Part shown: positions 44,954 through 54,322 of the stretch, piece by piece | Position numbering within the stretch: the stretch's first letter is position 1 | Layout of the letters: the number at the start of each line of letters is the position of its first letter | From: an uncultured Siphonobacter sp. | GTDB taxonomy: Bacteria; Bacteroidota; Bacteroidia; Cytophagales; Spirosomataceae | Reading direction: 5' to 3' | NCBI GenBank assembly: GCA_913775095.1 | Contig: CAJYIW010000025.1 | Location: forward strand, 1-64,000 | DNA: 64,000 nucleotides | The notes under the pieces: generated by a model | What the model was told of the DNA's origin: nothing | What the model saw: the letters and a program-made list of their open reading frames with translations, nothing else | Database searches by the model: none | Position numbers and translations under genes: made by a program

Positions 44954-45583
44954 ATGAAAAACAGGATTTTAGGAATCTGCTCTATGCTTCTGGCCTTATC
45001 GATGTCCGCTCAGGCCCAGAAGTACTTGCCCAAGCAATATCTGGAACTCAATACCCAATACTCCAGACACGGCAGTGGCGACCTGGAGGGAGTTTTTGTG
45101 AATACGGATTACACAAAGTTTCTAAAGAAAAACTGGAATTACAGCGTGGGGCTGGGGTACAGCATCCATGATGGAAGTGCTCCGCTTTTCTATACCGACA
45201 CGGATGGGATGATTCACGATGGTTCATACCGATACACGACAGCTGGAGTTCAGTTGCAGGGAATGCTGGGGCGGAATATCATTCGTACGAAGCATCACCA
45301 TGCATCCGTTTCCCTGGGAGCTCTGACGCGTTACCAGTCGTCTTCCGCCAGCACCGGTTGGGGGATGTACACCCTTCCACCGTCCGACTTCCCCTACCCG
45401 TTCTATATACTGAGAAACCACACTCCACAACGCACGGTTAGCGTCGGTGCTCTGGTCAAAGTAGCCTATGCCTATGCTCTTTCGCCGAAGGTTTCCATCG
45501 GCATTACGGGCAGTTTCCAGACGGATACCAACGGGGATTCCATTCAGCAACTGGGATTATTGGTGAGAAGAAATTTTTATTAA
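44954..45583 (+). CDS. Putative outer-membrane beta-barrel protein
   Basis: 209 residues. Signal peptide MKNRILGICSMLLALSMSAQAQ. The mature part alternates polar and aromatic residues in strand-like blocks (YLELNTQYSRHGSG, WNYSVGLGYSIHDG, ISIGITGSFQ-type) and ends LGLLVRRNFY, with the C-terminal aromatic residue of outer-membrane barrels. No family recognised. Followed 16 bases later by a lipoprotein gene on the same strand. Confidence 0.7.
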   Translation: MKNRILGICSMLLALSMSAQAQKYLPKQYLELNTQYSRHGSGDLEGVFVNTDYTKFLKKNWNYSVGLGYSIHDGSAPLFYTDTDGMIHDGSYRYTTAGVQLQGMLGRNIIRTKHHHASVSLGALTRYQSSSASTGWGMYTLPPSDFPYPFYILRNHTPQRTVSVGALVKVAYAYALSPKVSIGITGSFQTDTNGDSIQQLGLLVRRNFY

Positions 45584-45599
45584 TTACTCCTGCATTCCT

Positions 45600-46079
45600 A
45601 TGAAACAGCTGTTCTTAATGCTTGCCTCTGCTCTGTGCGTACTTTCCTGCCAAAGCTCCGAAGAAAGGGCTATTAACGAGGTTCTGAATGGACTGGATGG
45701 TAACTGGAAGATTACATCTTTTCGGGTGAACGGCAACGCAGCAGATAGCCTTAAAAACTACTTCAAAGAAGGCTCACTCCGTTTTGACCCCTGTACGTAC
45801 ACGGAGAAGCATTTTGCGGACAAATCCCGCGTTTGCGGGGGTACCGGACGGATCAATGGTCAGGAGGTGTCCTTCACTCACCGTTTTTTCAAGCACGGCG
45901 TTCCTTTTGCGTTCCGGGTGTATCTAATGCCTCAACCGGTTAACCGAGCCGACATTCCGTCTCTATTAACCGACGGCCGCTGGGAATTTCATTTAGAGAG
46001 AGATCAGCTGAAAGCCCGGCAAATCAATAATTACGCTTTTCCATTGCTACAGGCAGAATTTACAGCGACTAAAAACTAA
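45600..46079 (+). CDS. Hypothetical lipoprotein, lipocalin-like
   Basis: 159 residues. Lipoprotein signal MKQLFLMLASALCVLSC (Cys17). The mature N-terminus INEVLNGLDGNWKITSFRVNG resembles small lipocalin-like lipoproteins of Bacteroidota (the 'G-x-W' opening strand). A CysX-pair at about 63 and 80 could form a disulfide. Function unknown; probably co-transcribed with the preceding barrel gene. Confidence 0.7.
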   Translation: MKQLFLMLASALCVLSCQSSEERAINEVLNGLDGNWKITSFRVNGNAADSLKNYFKEGSLRFDPCTYTEKHFADKSRVCGGTGRINGQEVSFTHRFFKHGVPFAFRVYLMPQPVNRADIPSLLTDGRWEFHLERDQLKARQINNYAFPLLQAEFTATKN

Positions 46080-46169
46080 TTTCTTTTTCATCGGCTCGCG
46101 GGCTTACCTGATCAGGACTGTTTCTGTACGGGAAGCCCGCAGCCTGTTTTCATCCCGTCATCTTTCTCT

Positions 46170-46177
46170 TACCTTTG
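46170..46177 (+). promoter_or_regulatory. Bacteroidota-type -7 promoter box
   Basis: TACCTTTG fits TAnnTTTG exactly, 22 bases upstream of the chosen AraC start at 46200. The -33 element is not clear. Confidence 0.45.
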
Positions 46178-46199
46178 AATTTTGCAAAAGCCGAAGACG

Positions 46200-47138
46200 A
46201 TGAAGACATTAAAAGCCACGACCCTGGATGAGTTTTATAAACAGGCCTCTGATTTTTCGGGCAAGGAGATTCATTCCCTGTTGCCACCGGGCATTGACAA
46301 AGAAGTAGGTCACTTCAACGTCTTCGACATTGCCGATACGCTGGAAAAGTTCAGTCGTAAAGCTACCATGCCTTACAACCGCCGGGCTTACTTCAAAATC
46401 AGTCTGATTCGGGGAGCCAGTCGGGCCGAATACGCGGATAAAGTCATCCATATTCATCAAAATGCTCTGCTCTTCGCCAGTCCCCGAGTGCCTTACCACT
46501 GGCATCCCGTGGGCGGCGGCCTGTCGGGTACTTTCTGTATTTTTACGGATGAATTCATGAGGAAAACCAGGAGCGGCGTCGACCTCGAGGAGTTACCCAT
46601 TTTTCAGCCGGGTGGATTCCCGGTCTTTGAGATTGATGATGAAAAGGCCGAAGAAATTACATTGATTTTCAACAAAATAAAACAGGAAATCGCTTCGAAC
46701 TATGCGTTTAAATATGACCTCCTCCGCACCTATGCGGTAGAGCTCATACACATCGGACAGAAGTTGCAGCCCGCCGCTGCTTCTCATCCGGCCCAGAATG
46801 CCACGACCCGCGTAAGCTCCCTGTTTGTAGAGCTACTGGAACGGCAGTTTCCCATTGAATCCTCTGGCCAGCGGTTGACCCTACGCTCCGCCAAAGATTA
46901 CGCCGAAAGACTCTCCATTCATGTCAATCACCTCAACAAGGCTCTGAAGGAAAGTACCGGCAAAACGACCACGGACCTGATTAGTCACCGGATCATCCAG
47001 GAAGCCAAGATTCTGTTAAAAGAAACCGACTGGAACATTTCCGAGATTGCCTATAGTCTGGGGTTTGAGGAAGTGGCACACTTTTCTAATTTCTTCAGGA
47101 AGCAAACTTCCCTTACCCCGCTGGCCTATCGTTCGTAA
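46200..47138 (+). CDS. AraC-family transcriptional regulator
   Basis: 312 residues from the ATG at 46200; an upstream TTG at 46182 is unlikely because it would lie just after the promoter-like box. The N-terminal ~190 residues are a cupin-like sensing domain (HFNVFDIADTLEKFSRKATM, RRAYFKISLIRGAS, SPRVPYHWHPVGGGLSGTFCI); the C-terminus has the AraC helix-turn-helix pair (YAERLSIHVNHLNKALKEST and ISEIAYSLGFEEVAHFSNFF). AraC genes of this type are commonly next to the reductase they control; an SDR gene starts 93 bases downstream on the same strand. Confidence 0.92.
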   Translation: MKTLKATTLDEFYKQASDFSGKEIHSLLPPGIDKEVGHFNVFDIADTLEKFSRKATMPYNRRAYFKISLIRGASRAEYADKVIHIHQNALLFASPRVPYHWHPVGGGLSGTFCIFTDEFMRKTRSGVDLEELPIFQPGGFPVFEIDDEKAEEITLIFNKIKQEIASNYAFKYDLLRTYAVELIHIGQKLQPAAASHPAQNATTRVSSLFVELLERQFPIESSGQRLTLRSAKDYAERLSIHVNHLNKALKESTGKTTTDLISHRIIQEAKILLKETDWNISEIAYSLGFEEVAHFSNFFRKQTSLTPLAYRS

Positions 47139-47231
47139 GCATCCATGATTGAATTTTGCAACGATTGGATTGATCCTTGCAAACACGAGCCACGGTAAAG
47201 CGGCCAACTTTGCATAAACCAATTCAACAAC

Positions 47232-47996
47232 ATGGAATCAGTACATAAAATCGCATTATTAACCGGCGGTAGCCGGGGCTTAGGCCGGAACATGGCCCTT
47301 CGTCTGGCTGAAAAAGGCATCGACATCGTATTGACCTATAACAGCAATCAAGAAGCTGCCGATGAGGTAGTGGCTGAAGTTCAAAAGCGGGGTCAGCAGG
47401 CGGTTGCTTTTCAACTGAACACCAGTGACACCAAACTCTTCGATCCGTTTTATCAGCAGGTAAGTACGTATTTACAGGATACGTACGGAAAACCTACTTT
47501 TGACTTCCTGATTAACAATGCCGGAACGGCTCTGTACGCTCCCTTTGCAGAAACCACGGAAGAACAATTTGATGAGATGTACAACATCCATCTGAAAGGG
47601 GTTTATTTTTTCACTCAGAAGGCCTTACCGCTGCTGAATGACGGAGGCCGGATCATCAATATTTCTTCGGGTCTGGCCCGCTTCTCCTTCCCCGGCTCTT
47701 CGGCTTATGGCTCCATGAAAGGAGCGATTGAGGTGTTCACCCGCTATTTAGCCAAAGAACTGGGTCCCCGAAAAATTGCGGCCAATGTCGTAGCTCCCGG
47801 AGCCGTCGAAACAGATTTCGGCGGTGGCCGCGTTCGGGATAACAAGGAATACAACGATCAGGTGGCGAGCTTTACGGCCCTGGGCCGGGTAGGTTTGCCC
47901 GAGGACATTGGGGGCGTAGTGGCATTCCTGTGTACAGAAGAGGCCCGCTGGATCAATGCTCAGCGAATTGAAGTTTCGGGTGGCATGTCACTCTAG
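47232..47996 (+). CDS. Short-chain dehydrogenase/reductase
   Basis: 254 residues, classical SDR. Nucleotide-binding TGGSRGLG (~11-18), NNAG (~95-98), catalytic Ser in NISSG (~143-147), Tyr159 and Lys163 (SAYGSMK), and a C-terminal FGGGR/VRDN region. Uses NAD(P)H to reduce or oxidise an unknown substrate. Probably regulated by the AraC protein encoded before it. Terminator at 48011-48057. Confidence 0.94.
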   Translation: MESVHKIALLTGGSRGLGRNMALRLAEKGIDIVLTYNSNQEAADEVVAEVQKRGQQAVAFQLNTSDTKLFDPFYQQVSTYLQDTYGKPTFDFLINNAGTALYAPFAETTEEQFDEMYNIHLKGVYFFTQKALPLLNDGGRIINISSGLARFSFPGSSAYGSMKGAIEVFTRYLAKELGPRKIAANVVAPGAVETDFGGGRVRDNKEYNDQVASFTALGRVGLPEDIGGVVAFLCTEEARWINAQRIEVSGGMSL

Positions 47997-48010
47997 GAAT
48001 AGAGTCCTTA

Positions 48011-48057
48011 CCCATAAAAAAGGCGACTGTAACACGTACAGTCGCCTTTTTTATGGG
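48011..48057 (+). terminator. Strong hairpin terminator
   Basis: Perfect 20-bp stem (arms 48011-48030 and 48038-48057, including AAAAAAGGCGACTGT) with a seven-base loop; A-run and T-run on the two sides. Ends the SDR transcript 14 bases past its stop. Confidence 0.9.
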
Positions 48058-48139
48058 TAATTTAGGAAAGGGGCTTGGAAGGCTTTTTTAGGAAGGATAC
48101 TTCGTATTCTGCATCCTTTGTATATAAAGTCTGTTCATA

Positions 48140-48694
48140 ATGAAAACACTACTCACGCGTTCCATTCTATTTCTCGGTCTCTGCACCACCTTAGCCAACT
48201 GTAATCGGAAGGATCCTGATATTAAATTCAGTAAGGTCAATCACGTGGGGATTACGGTGAAGGATTTATCCCAGTCCATCCGATTTTACGAAGCCCTGAC
48301 TGGCGTGGAAAGCATTCACCTGGATCGGCTGGCCGGAGATCGGCTCGCTAAACTCCTGGAAATGGACGGCTACGATGTCCGCTTTGCCACGCTTTACCTG
48401 GAGAACCTGAATATTGATCTGCTGGAGTATAAAAAACCCGCTCCGCAGAACGCCGACTACAAGGCTAGTCAGATTAGTGCCATGCACCTGTGCTTTGAAG
48501 TAAAAGATTTTGGATCGGCCGTGGCCCGTCTGAAAAAACTTGGCGTTACCCTTGAAGGAGCGGAGGTGAAGTATCTGGAAGATGACGGGCTTCAGGAGGG
48601 TGCGGGCACGGAAGTCATTTCCTTCAAAGATCCCGATGGAACTCACCTTCAGGTTATGGCACCAAAAGGCTCTTTCAAACGCCTGAAGGATTAA
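48140..48694 (+). CDS. VOC-fold (glyoxalase-like) lipoprotein
   Basis: 184 residues. Lipoprotein signal MKTLLTRSILFLGLCTTLANC (Cys21). The mature protein is one vicinal-oxygen-chelate domain: NHVGITVKDLSQSIRFYEALTG, MHLCFEVKDFGSAVARLKKLG, FKDPDGTHLQVM. The His of VNHVGI, His of MHLCFEV and Glu in the last strands would be the metal ligands of glyoxalase/dioxygenase relatives. Most VOC proteins are cytosolic, so the lipid anchor is unusual. Substrate unknown. Stands alone between the SDR and GAPDH genes. Confidence 0.85.
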   Translation: MKTLLTRSILFLGLCTTLANCNRKDPDIKFSKVNHVGITVKDLSQSIRFYEALTGVESIHLDRLAGDRLAKLLEMDGYDVRFATLYLENLNIDLLEYKKPAPQNADYKASQISAMHLCFEVKDFGSAVARLKKLGVTLEGAEVKYLEDDGLQEGAGTEVISFKDPDGTHLQVMAPKGSFKRLKD

Positions 48695-48806
48695 TAAAGC
48701 TGAGTGGCGAAAAAGGCATTCCTCTTGAACCGTCCTTCGTGTTTCCCTGTTGCAGATATGAATCCTGGTGATTCGTATCTGCTTTATTCATTAAACACAA
48801 CAGTTC

Positions 48807-49811
48807 ATGACAAAGGTTGCTATTCATGGCTTCGGACGCATTGGTCGTCAGTTCCTGCGGGTTGGTTTAAGTAATAATTTATTTGTGCCGGTTTCGGTGT
48901 CAGACATTAGGGACGAAGCAACGCTGGCGGCTCTTTTTGCCGTCGATACCAATTACGGTCGCTGGCACGAGCCCGTGCGTGGCGAAACGGGTAAACTTAC
49001 GATTGGCGGTCGGGAAATCACCTACTTCAACTCAGCAAAAGAGCTTCCCGACTGGGCCGCTCTGGGCGTAGATCTGGTGGTGGATTGTACCGGCAGGGCC
49101 ACTACTCGCCCCGTCGCTCAGGAACACCTGGACCGCGGAGCTAAAGCAGTGCTGGTGAGCGGCCCCAGCAAAACGTTACAGGATTGCGACGCCGTACTCC
49201 TCAAGGGCATTAACCTCGAAAGCTACGACCCATCGGCCCACAAAATCATCAGCATGGCCTCCTGTACGACCAATGCTTTGGCAGCAGTGGTGAAAGTGAT
49301 TCTGGAAAACTTTGGGATTCAATACGGTTTATTCTCCACCGTTCACTCCTATACCAATACGCAGTCGCTTACCGATCAGCCGATGAAAGACCGTCGGGAT
49401 TCCTGGGCAGCGGCTGAAAACATCATTCCTTCTTCTTCGGGAGCCGCTCGTGCTCTTCAGTTTATCTGGCCCGGACTGAAAATTACGGGTAAGGCCTATC
49501 GGGTCCCTACCCGTACGGGCAGCATTGCCGAGCTGAATCTGGTTACTGAAAAAGATTGCAGCGTGGAAGAAGTGAATGAAGCTTTCCGCAAAGCCGCTGG
49601 CGAAGGTCCATTGAAAGGGGTGCTGGATGTGCTCGAAGAAGCCTGGGCTTCTTCCCGAATCGTAGCCGATCCTCACTCGTCCATCATTGACCTTCCCCTG
49701 ACTGCTAAAGAAGGAAACATCCTTTCCGTGGCGACCTGGTACGATAACGAATGGGGCTTTTCCAACCGACTGGCCGAAGTAGCCGCTTATATACTTGATA
49801 ACCTTGAATAG
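48807..49811 (+). CDS. gap: Glyceraldehyde-3-phosphate dehydrogenase, type I
   Basis: 334 residues. Rossmann motif IHGFGRIGRQ (~6-15), Asp at about 33 consistent with NAD specificity, catalytic SMASCTTNALA with Cys153, His180 in STVHSYTNTQ, PTRTGSIAELN, and the C-terminal WYDNEWGFSNR. Converts glyceraldehyde 3-phosphate to 1,3-bisphosphoglycerate in glycolysis. It is encoded alone with its own terminator. Whether this is the main GAPDH or a second copy cannot be judged from this window. Confidence 0.95.
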   Translation: MTKVAIHGFGRIGRQFLRVGLSNNLFVPVSVSDIRDEATLAALFAVDTNYGRWHEPVRGETGKLTIGGREITYFNSAKELPDWAALGVDLVVDCTGRATTRPVAQEHLDRGAKAVLVSGPSKTLQDCDAVLLKGINLESYDPSAHKIISMASCTTNALAAVVKVILENFGIQYGLFSTVHSYTNTQSLTDQPMKDRRDSWAAAENIIPSSSGAARALQFIWPGLKITGKAYRVPTRTGSIAELNLVTEKDCSVEEVNEAFRKAAGEGPLKGVLDVLEEAWASSRIVADPHSSIIDLPLTAKEGNILSVATWYDNEWGFSNRLAEVAAYILDNLE

Positions 49812-49820
49812 ATGATTAAT

Positions 49821-49865
49821 CCTAAAAAAAGGGTTAGGAATTCAGATTCCTAACCCTTTTTTAGG
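49821..49865 (+). terminator. Rho-independent terminator after gap
   Basis: Stem GGGTTAGGAAT with ATTCCTAACCC and four-base loop (49831-49856), extended by A-run/T-run pairing to 49821-49865. Confidence 0.9.
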
Positions 49866-49972
49866 ACCAGACCGTGTCAGGTAACTTGCGGAAAGTGTAC
49901 CAATGGTGTGTTCTAAAACCTTACTTCATACCAGCAGAAATAGAGTTATTGATCAAGCGACCACCTCCTTTC

Positions 49973-51544
49973 TCAGGAGTAATGCAGTTTTTCTTCTTCC
50001 AGATCCAGGCGTAACAAATGCTTCCGAACTACTTCTTCATAAACGGAGGGATCTTTATTCCACTCGCGTAACCAGTTTCGTTGTTCATCCAGAATTTTCA
50101 GATAGACCCGACGCGACAGATCGTTGAAAGGCTGTTCTTCGGGCATGAGAACGCTGTTTTTCCATTTCTGTTCCATCTGCTGCAGAAACGACTGGGTTTC
50201 CAGTTCTTTTGGAAAATGAGTCTGCAAATACTGAAGACTTTCCTGCATTAATCGAATCTGAAGCAATTGAAAATCCTCTTCTTCGGGAGCAAAATGATCC
50301 TGATCCGGCACCTGTAAGGTTCGGATGAGTACGGGTAAGGTTAAGCCCTGTACGACCAGCGTCAGCAGGATCACAATAAAGGTGATGAATAAAATAAGGT
50401 TCCGTTGCGGAAATGCCTGGCCGTTGCTCAGGTACACCGGAATGGAAAGTCCGGCGGCCAGGGAAACCACACCCCTCATTCCCGACCAGCCCAGCAGGAA
50501 CGGTCCCCGGTAGCCGGGATGTCGGGTATCGGCCACGGTAATAAACCGACTCATGAACATCGTTATGAAAATGGCCGCGTAGGTGGACATGATTCGGCCG
50601 ATGACCAGTACTCCCGTAATCAATACGCCATAGCCGATGGCAGAAACGATGCTGATACCATCCAGTTTGGAAGTAATTTCCGGTAAATCCAGTCCGATCA
50701 GAATGAATACCAGTCCGTTCATGATAAAAACCAGCGACTCCCAGACATTGGCCGCTCTTAACCGACTGGCACTGGAAAGAAAGAAATGCCTTCTGACGGA
50801 CAAAAACAATCCTCCGCTCACGACGCTCAATACGCCCGAACTATGGACTTCTTCCGCCACTATATACATGAGATACGGAGCCACCAGCGTAAAAACCAGA
50901 TCTGTATTGGCGTCCGTGGGTAGCAGGCGGTGAATCTTGAAAAATAAATAGGCAATCGCCAGCCCAATCATTACGCCGCCCAAGACCATCCAGACGAAAC
51001 TTAACGCGGCATCCTTCCACACAAATTGTCCGGTGCTGACGGCAATGAGAGCAAAGCGAAAAATGATCAAGCTGGCCGCATCGTTCAGCAGGCTTTCTCC
51101 CTCCAGAATAGAAGCCATCCGCTTGGGCACTTTCACAAACTTTAGAATGGCCCCGGCACTGACGGCATCAGGCGGAGAAACGATCCCGCCCAGTAGAAAA
51201 CCCAGGGCGAGCGTAAACCCCGGAATAAAATGAGCCGAAACCATAGCCACGGAAAAGGCCGAGAAAAAAACGACCAGAAAAGCAAAGCTGGTAATGATGC
51301 GTCGCCATTTCCAGAGTTCTTTCCAGGACGTATTCCAGGCCGCTTCGTACAATAAGGGCGGCAGGAAAATAACAAAAATCAGTTCCGGGTCAATTTCAAT
51401 GGTTGGCAATCCCGGCACGAAACTTATGCCTAAACCAGCCAGTACCAGTAAGATAGGATAAGCTACTCTGATTTTATTGGCCAGCATGATCAGCAGCACA
51501 ATGACCATAATCAGGCCCAGGTAAAAGGGAAATTGATGTAACAT
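49973..51544 (-). CDS. Na+/H+ antiporter, CPA1 family
   Basis: 523 residues with about 12 membrane helices over the first ~410 and a soluble C-terminal tail. CPA1 signatures: FLPPLLYEAAW in helix 3, GGIVSPPDAVSAGAILK, the ion-binding ILEGESLLNDAASLIIF, and SGMRGVVSLAAGL. Exchanges cytoplasmic Na+ (or K+) for protons for pH and salt balance. The C-terminal tail (LLQIRLMQESLQYL...) is helical and probably regulatory. Divergent from the MarR-GNAT gene. Confidence 0.93.
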   Translation of the reverse strand: MLHQFPFYLGLIMVIVLLIMLANKIRVAYPILLVLAGLGISFVPGLPTIEIDPELIFVIFLPPLLYEAAWNTSWKELWKWRRIITSFAFLVVFFSAFSVAMVSAHFIPGFTLALGFLLGGIVSPPDAVSAGAILKFVKVPKRMASILEGESLLNDAASLIIFRFALIAVSTGQFVWKDAALSFVWMVLGGVMIGLAIAYLFFKIHRLLPTDANTDLVFTLVAPYLMYIVAEEVHSSGVLSVVSGGLFLSVRRHFFLSSASRLRAANVWESLVFIMNGLVFILIGLDLPEITSKLDGISIVSAIGYGVLITGVLVIGRIMSTYAAIFITMFMSRFITVADTRHPGYRGPFLLGWSGMRGVVSLAAGLSIPVYLSNGQAFPQRNLILFITFIVILLTLVVQGLTLPVLIRTLQVPDQDHFAPEEEDFQLLQIRLMQESLQYLQTHFPKELETQSFLQQMEQKWKNSVLMPEEQPFNDLSRRVYLKILDEQRNWLREWNKDPSVYEEVVRKHLLRLDLEEEKLHYS

Positions 51545-51655
51545 CCGGTTGTAGAAAATGCAGTTGAATAGGGAGCGAAGGCATTCGGGACAATACTATA
51601 AAAAAAAATTTAAAGAACGATTTTACTCGGGTTGTCAAAAAATCATATACATTTA

Positions 51656-51667
51656 CATAAGTACTTA
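51656..51667. promoter_or_regulatory. Palindrome upstream of the MarR-GNAT gene
   Basis: ATAAGTACTTAT is a perfect 12-bp palindrome 14 bases before the chosen start codon, in a region that must contain the gene's promoter. A position and size typical of MarR-type operators; autoregulation is inferred. Confidence 0.45.
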
Positions 51668-51680
51668 TATAAATACTGAT

Positions 51681-52625
51681 ATGAATTTCTTTCAGCGAAC
51701 GGGTGCTATGGCTTTAGGCAGCCGACTGCGACAAATGAGTGAACGCATGACTCAGGAAGCCGCCAAAATTTATGGCCTGTATGAGGTAGCCCTCGAACCC
51801 CGCTGGTTTCCGGTGCTGTACAGCCTGCGGCAGCAGGATGAACAATCCGTAGCCCAGTTGGCGGAAGACATCGGGCATTCGCAGGCTTCCGTAAGCCAGA
51901 TTATTAAGGAAATGGCAAAGCAGGACTATGTAACCATCACAAAAGGCACGGCGGATGGCCGCAAAACGATCATTACACTCTCGGAAAAATCCCGTCAGCA
52001 GTTACCCGCCCTGGATACTCAGATGGAAGACGTTTCGACAGCCGTTGAGCTCATGATGGCCCAGACGCAGCATAACCTCTGGAAGGCTCTGGACGAACTC
52101 GATTATCAGTTGGATCAGCAGGGATTGTTCGACCGGGTGAATCAGCAACGTAAACGTCGGGAAAGCAAGCAGGTAACGATTGTTCCTTTTTCGGACGAAT
52201 ACCACGAGGCTTTCCGTAGTTTGAACGCCGAATGGATTACCACGTATTTTAAAATGGAAGCGGCCGATTACGAGGCTCTAGATCACCCCCACGAAAAAAT
52301 TCTGAATCGCGGGGGCTTTATTTCCATAGCCTTATACGAAGGAGAGGCCGTGGGCTGTTGTGCCCTGATCAAGGTCAGCGAGCAGGTGTATGAACTGGCA
52401 AAAATGGCGGTTTCCCCGAAGGCTCAGGGCAAGCACATCGGTTACCTGTTAGGAAAATCCATGCTGCAAAAAGCCCGGGAACTTGGGGCCGAAAAGGTTT
52501 ACCTGGAAAGTAACACGCTATTAAGACCCGCCATTCGTCTCTATCATAAATTAGGTTTTCAGCAGGTTCAGGGCTACCAGTCCCCCTATGAACGCTGCAA
52601 TATTCAGATGGAGGTAGTTCTGTGA
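51681..52625 (+). CDS. MarR-type helix-turn-helix fused to a GNAT acetyltransferase
   Basis: 314 residues from the ATG at 51681; a longer open frame reaches 51558 but its extra residues are low-complexity and lie over the promoter region. Residues ~1-150 are a winged helix of the MarR family (MALGSRLRQMSERMTQ, SVAQLAEDIGHSQASVSQII, DGRKTIITLSEKSRQ). Residues ~160-314 are a GNAT domain (VTIVPFSDEYHEAFRSLNAEWI, GEAVGCCALIKV, ELAKMAVSPKAQGKHIGYLL acetyl-CoA loop, YHKLGFQQV). Known in several bacteria as one polypeptide; it may couple small-molecule acetylation to gene control. Targets unknown. Confidence 0.92.
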   Translation: MNFFQRTGAMALGSRLRQMSERMTQEAAKIYGLYEVALEPRWFPVLYSLRQQDEQSVAQLAEDIGHSQASVSQIIKEMAKQDYVTITKGTADGRKTIITLSEKSRQQLPALDTQMEDVSTAVELMMAQTQHNLWKALDELDYQLDQQGLFDRVNQQRKRRESKQVTIVPFSDEYHEAFRSLNAEWITTYFKMEAADYEALDHPHEKILNRGGFISIALYEGEAVGCCALIKVSEQVYELAKMAVSPKAQGKHIGYLLGKSMLQKARELGAEKVYLESNTLLRPAIRLYHKLGFQQVQGYQSPYERCNIQMEVVL

Positions 52626-52708
52626 CAAAATCGCCAGAGGCTGGAGTCCCGACCGATTAAAGCCTGATGATGAAAAGGAACCTATCGTATTAAAAGGCTT
52701 CTTTTCAT

Positions 52709-53938
52709 TTAATTTAACAACAACTTCATCAACTCCTCCGCCGCAACTTTGCTTTTTTCTGCAATGAAGGGCCTTGGCGTCTGGTCGCCAATTTCATACA
52801 CCAGCGACTGGGCACCGTATTCCCTGAAGAAATAACTGTAAGCCGTAAACGTCGGCCCGCCCAGATACAGGGGCTTGACGTTGGGTTCATAACCGGGTAA
52901 CCGGCTTTTGAGATTATTCAGCCAGGCAGGAATAAAGTCACGATTGGCTTTCATTAGTTTGGGATCAACGGTGTAATAAATGTCATCGCCCGTCGAGTGA
53001 AAATCCAGTCCGAATACCAGCTGACTACCACTATCTCTGATTTCTTTTGTCAGAAAATCGCGAACGGCCCGGGACTCCGGCTGTTGAAATTCCGCGTAAT
53101 CACGGTTCAGGTCAACCCCTCCGGAATTATGTCTCCAGTGCCCTTCATCCACTCCGTCGGGATTCAGCAGGGGCATGACGTAAATCAGGTATTGGTTGCG
53201 TAGCCTTTTAGCCAGATCCGAAGGACCCGCCAGCGTTTCCACAAATCCCTTCAGGGCCAGATGCCCCGTTACCTCGGGCGGGTGCTGACGTCCCGTAATA
53301 ATGATTCGCTTTCTGCTCGAGGGATTACCGATTCGTAAAAGCGGCAGCGGCCGGCCTTCACGACTCCTCGCAAACGTTTCTGCTTTTACGTCCGGCTGCT
53401 TACTCAGTTTTTTCACCCAGTCCTGAATGTGTCTGGAGGTGGTTAATTCCTGAGCAGCTACCCAGAGCGTATCCTTCGTTACCTGTAGGGGAAAGCTAAA
53501 GGAAACCGGATTTTTGGCCGTATCTGCGGTGATCTCCTGCCAGCTTCTACCGTCTCGGCTCACTTTCGGGGAATACCGGTGACGACTCCCCTGCTGATAG
53601 GTTAACTGAAGAACAATGCGTTGGGGCAAACTCGACCAAACTTTAAAGGCGTACCAGGGGCTACTATTAATGGGCGTATTCTCGGAAGTAATCAAGGCAG
53701 AAAACAAGGTGTCATTGACCTGGGTAATCCCATTCAGGCGAGCTCCTTCGAAGTCATTCCGAAAAGAAATCGTCCCCACTTTAAAAATGCCTTTCCATTG
53801 TTTCTGCACGGGCCGGGTTTGGGTAGAAACCCCCTGAATGGGTTCCTGTCCCTTGAACACCGGCTTTTTCTGGGCGAAAGCGGGCTGAAAAACGGCCCCC
53901 AGAGCCAGCCCCAAAAGAATCTTCTGTATCATACGCAT
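52709..53938 (-). CDS. M14-family zinc carboxypeptidase, exported
   Basis: 409 residues. Signal peptide (KILLGLALGAVFQPAFAQ). An N-terminal beta domain (~50-160) precedes the M14 fold: zinc ligands His219 and Glu222 in GRQHPPEVTG, third ligand His314 in GLDFHSTGDD, LNPDGVDEGHWRHNSGGVDLNRD substrate-binding stretch, and catalytic Glu382 in VYEIGDQTPRPF. The family removes C-terminal residues from peptides or peptidoglycan stems. Convergent with the MarR-GNAT gene. Confidence 0.9.
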   Translation of the reverse strand: MRMIQKILLGLALGAVFQPAFAQKKPVFKGQEPIQGVSTQTRPVQKQWKGIFKVGTISFRNDFEGARLNGITQVNDTLFSALITSENTPINSSPWYAFKVWSSLPQRIVLQLTYQQGSRHRYSPKVSRDGRSWQEITADTAKNPVSFSFPLQVTKDTLWVAAQELTTSRHIQDWVKKLSKQPDVKAETFARSREGRPLPLLRIGNPSSRKRIIITGRQHPPEVTGHLALKGFVETLAGPSDLAKRLRNQYLIYVMPLLNPDGVDEGHWRHNSGGVDLNRDYAEFQQPESRAVRDFLTKEIRDSGSQLVFGLDFHSTGDDIYYTVDPKLMKANRDFIPAWLNNLKSRLPGYEPNVKPLYLGGPTFTAYSYFFREYGAQSLVYEIGDQTPRPFIAEKSKVAAEELMKLLLN

Positions 53939-54322
53939 AGGAAAAAAGAATAACGCTGCGAAGAAAAACCTTCCGCCGCGTAAAAGCGAATCATCTCTAT
54001 CAAATCACAATCGCCTGATCGTTTTTTTCCTGAAAAGATCAAGGAAGTGCTGTCTGGCCCTGTCAGGAAGAACACAGCTACCTAATTTACCTCAACCATA
54101 AGCCCCGGAACCGAAGGCCCTAAACCGTTGAATCGTTAACTAAATTAACTTAGCTCTAAAGCAAGAAGATAAAGGCAAATACTTATCAAAATAACCTTTA
54201 CATACGATTTATTACCATTCACACCCAGCAGGATGTCGTCCACTTACCAATCTTGTTCTTATCATAAAACAAGACTATCATTGAAAGTTTTTTTCATTTT
54301 TAAATCACTCCCTCATTCGTTT
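53939..54322. other. Intergenic region upstream of the Hcp-like gene
   Basis: About 384 bases between divergent genes. An in-frame extension of the Hcp-like gene back to 54233 exists but is judged leader, because the downstream ATG opens a proper signal peptide. AT-rich near the gene; no specific site recognised. Confidence 0.5.

Noticed and set aside
54233-54322. Thirty extra N-terminal residues for the Hcp-like protein.
   Set aside because: They precede a complete signal peptide at 54323 and would block export; better read as leader sequence.
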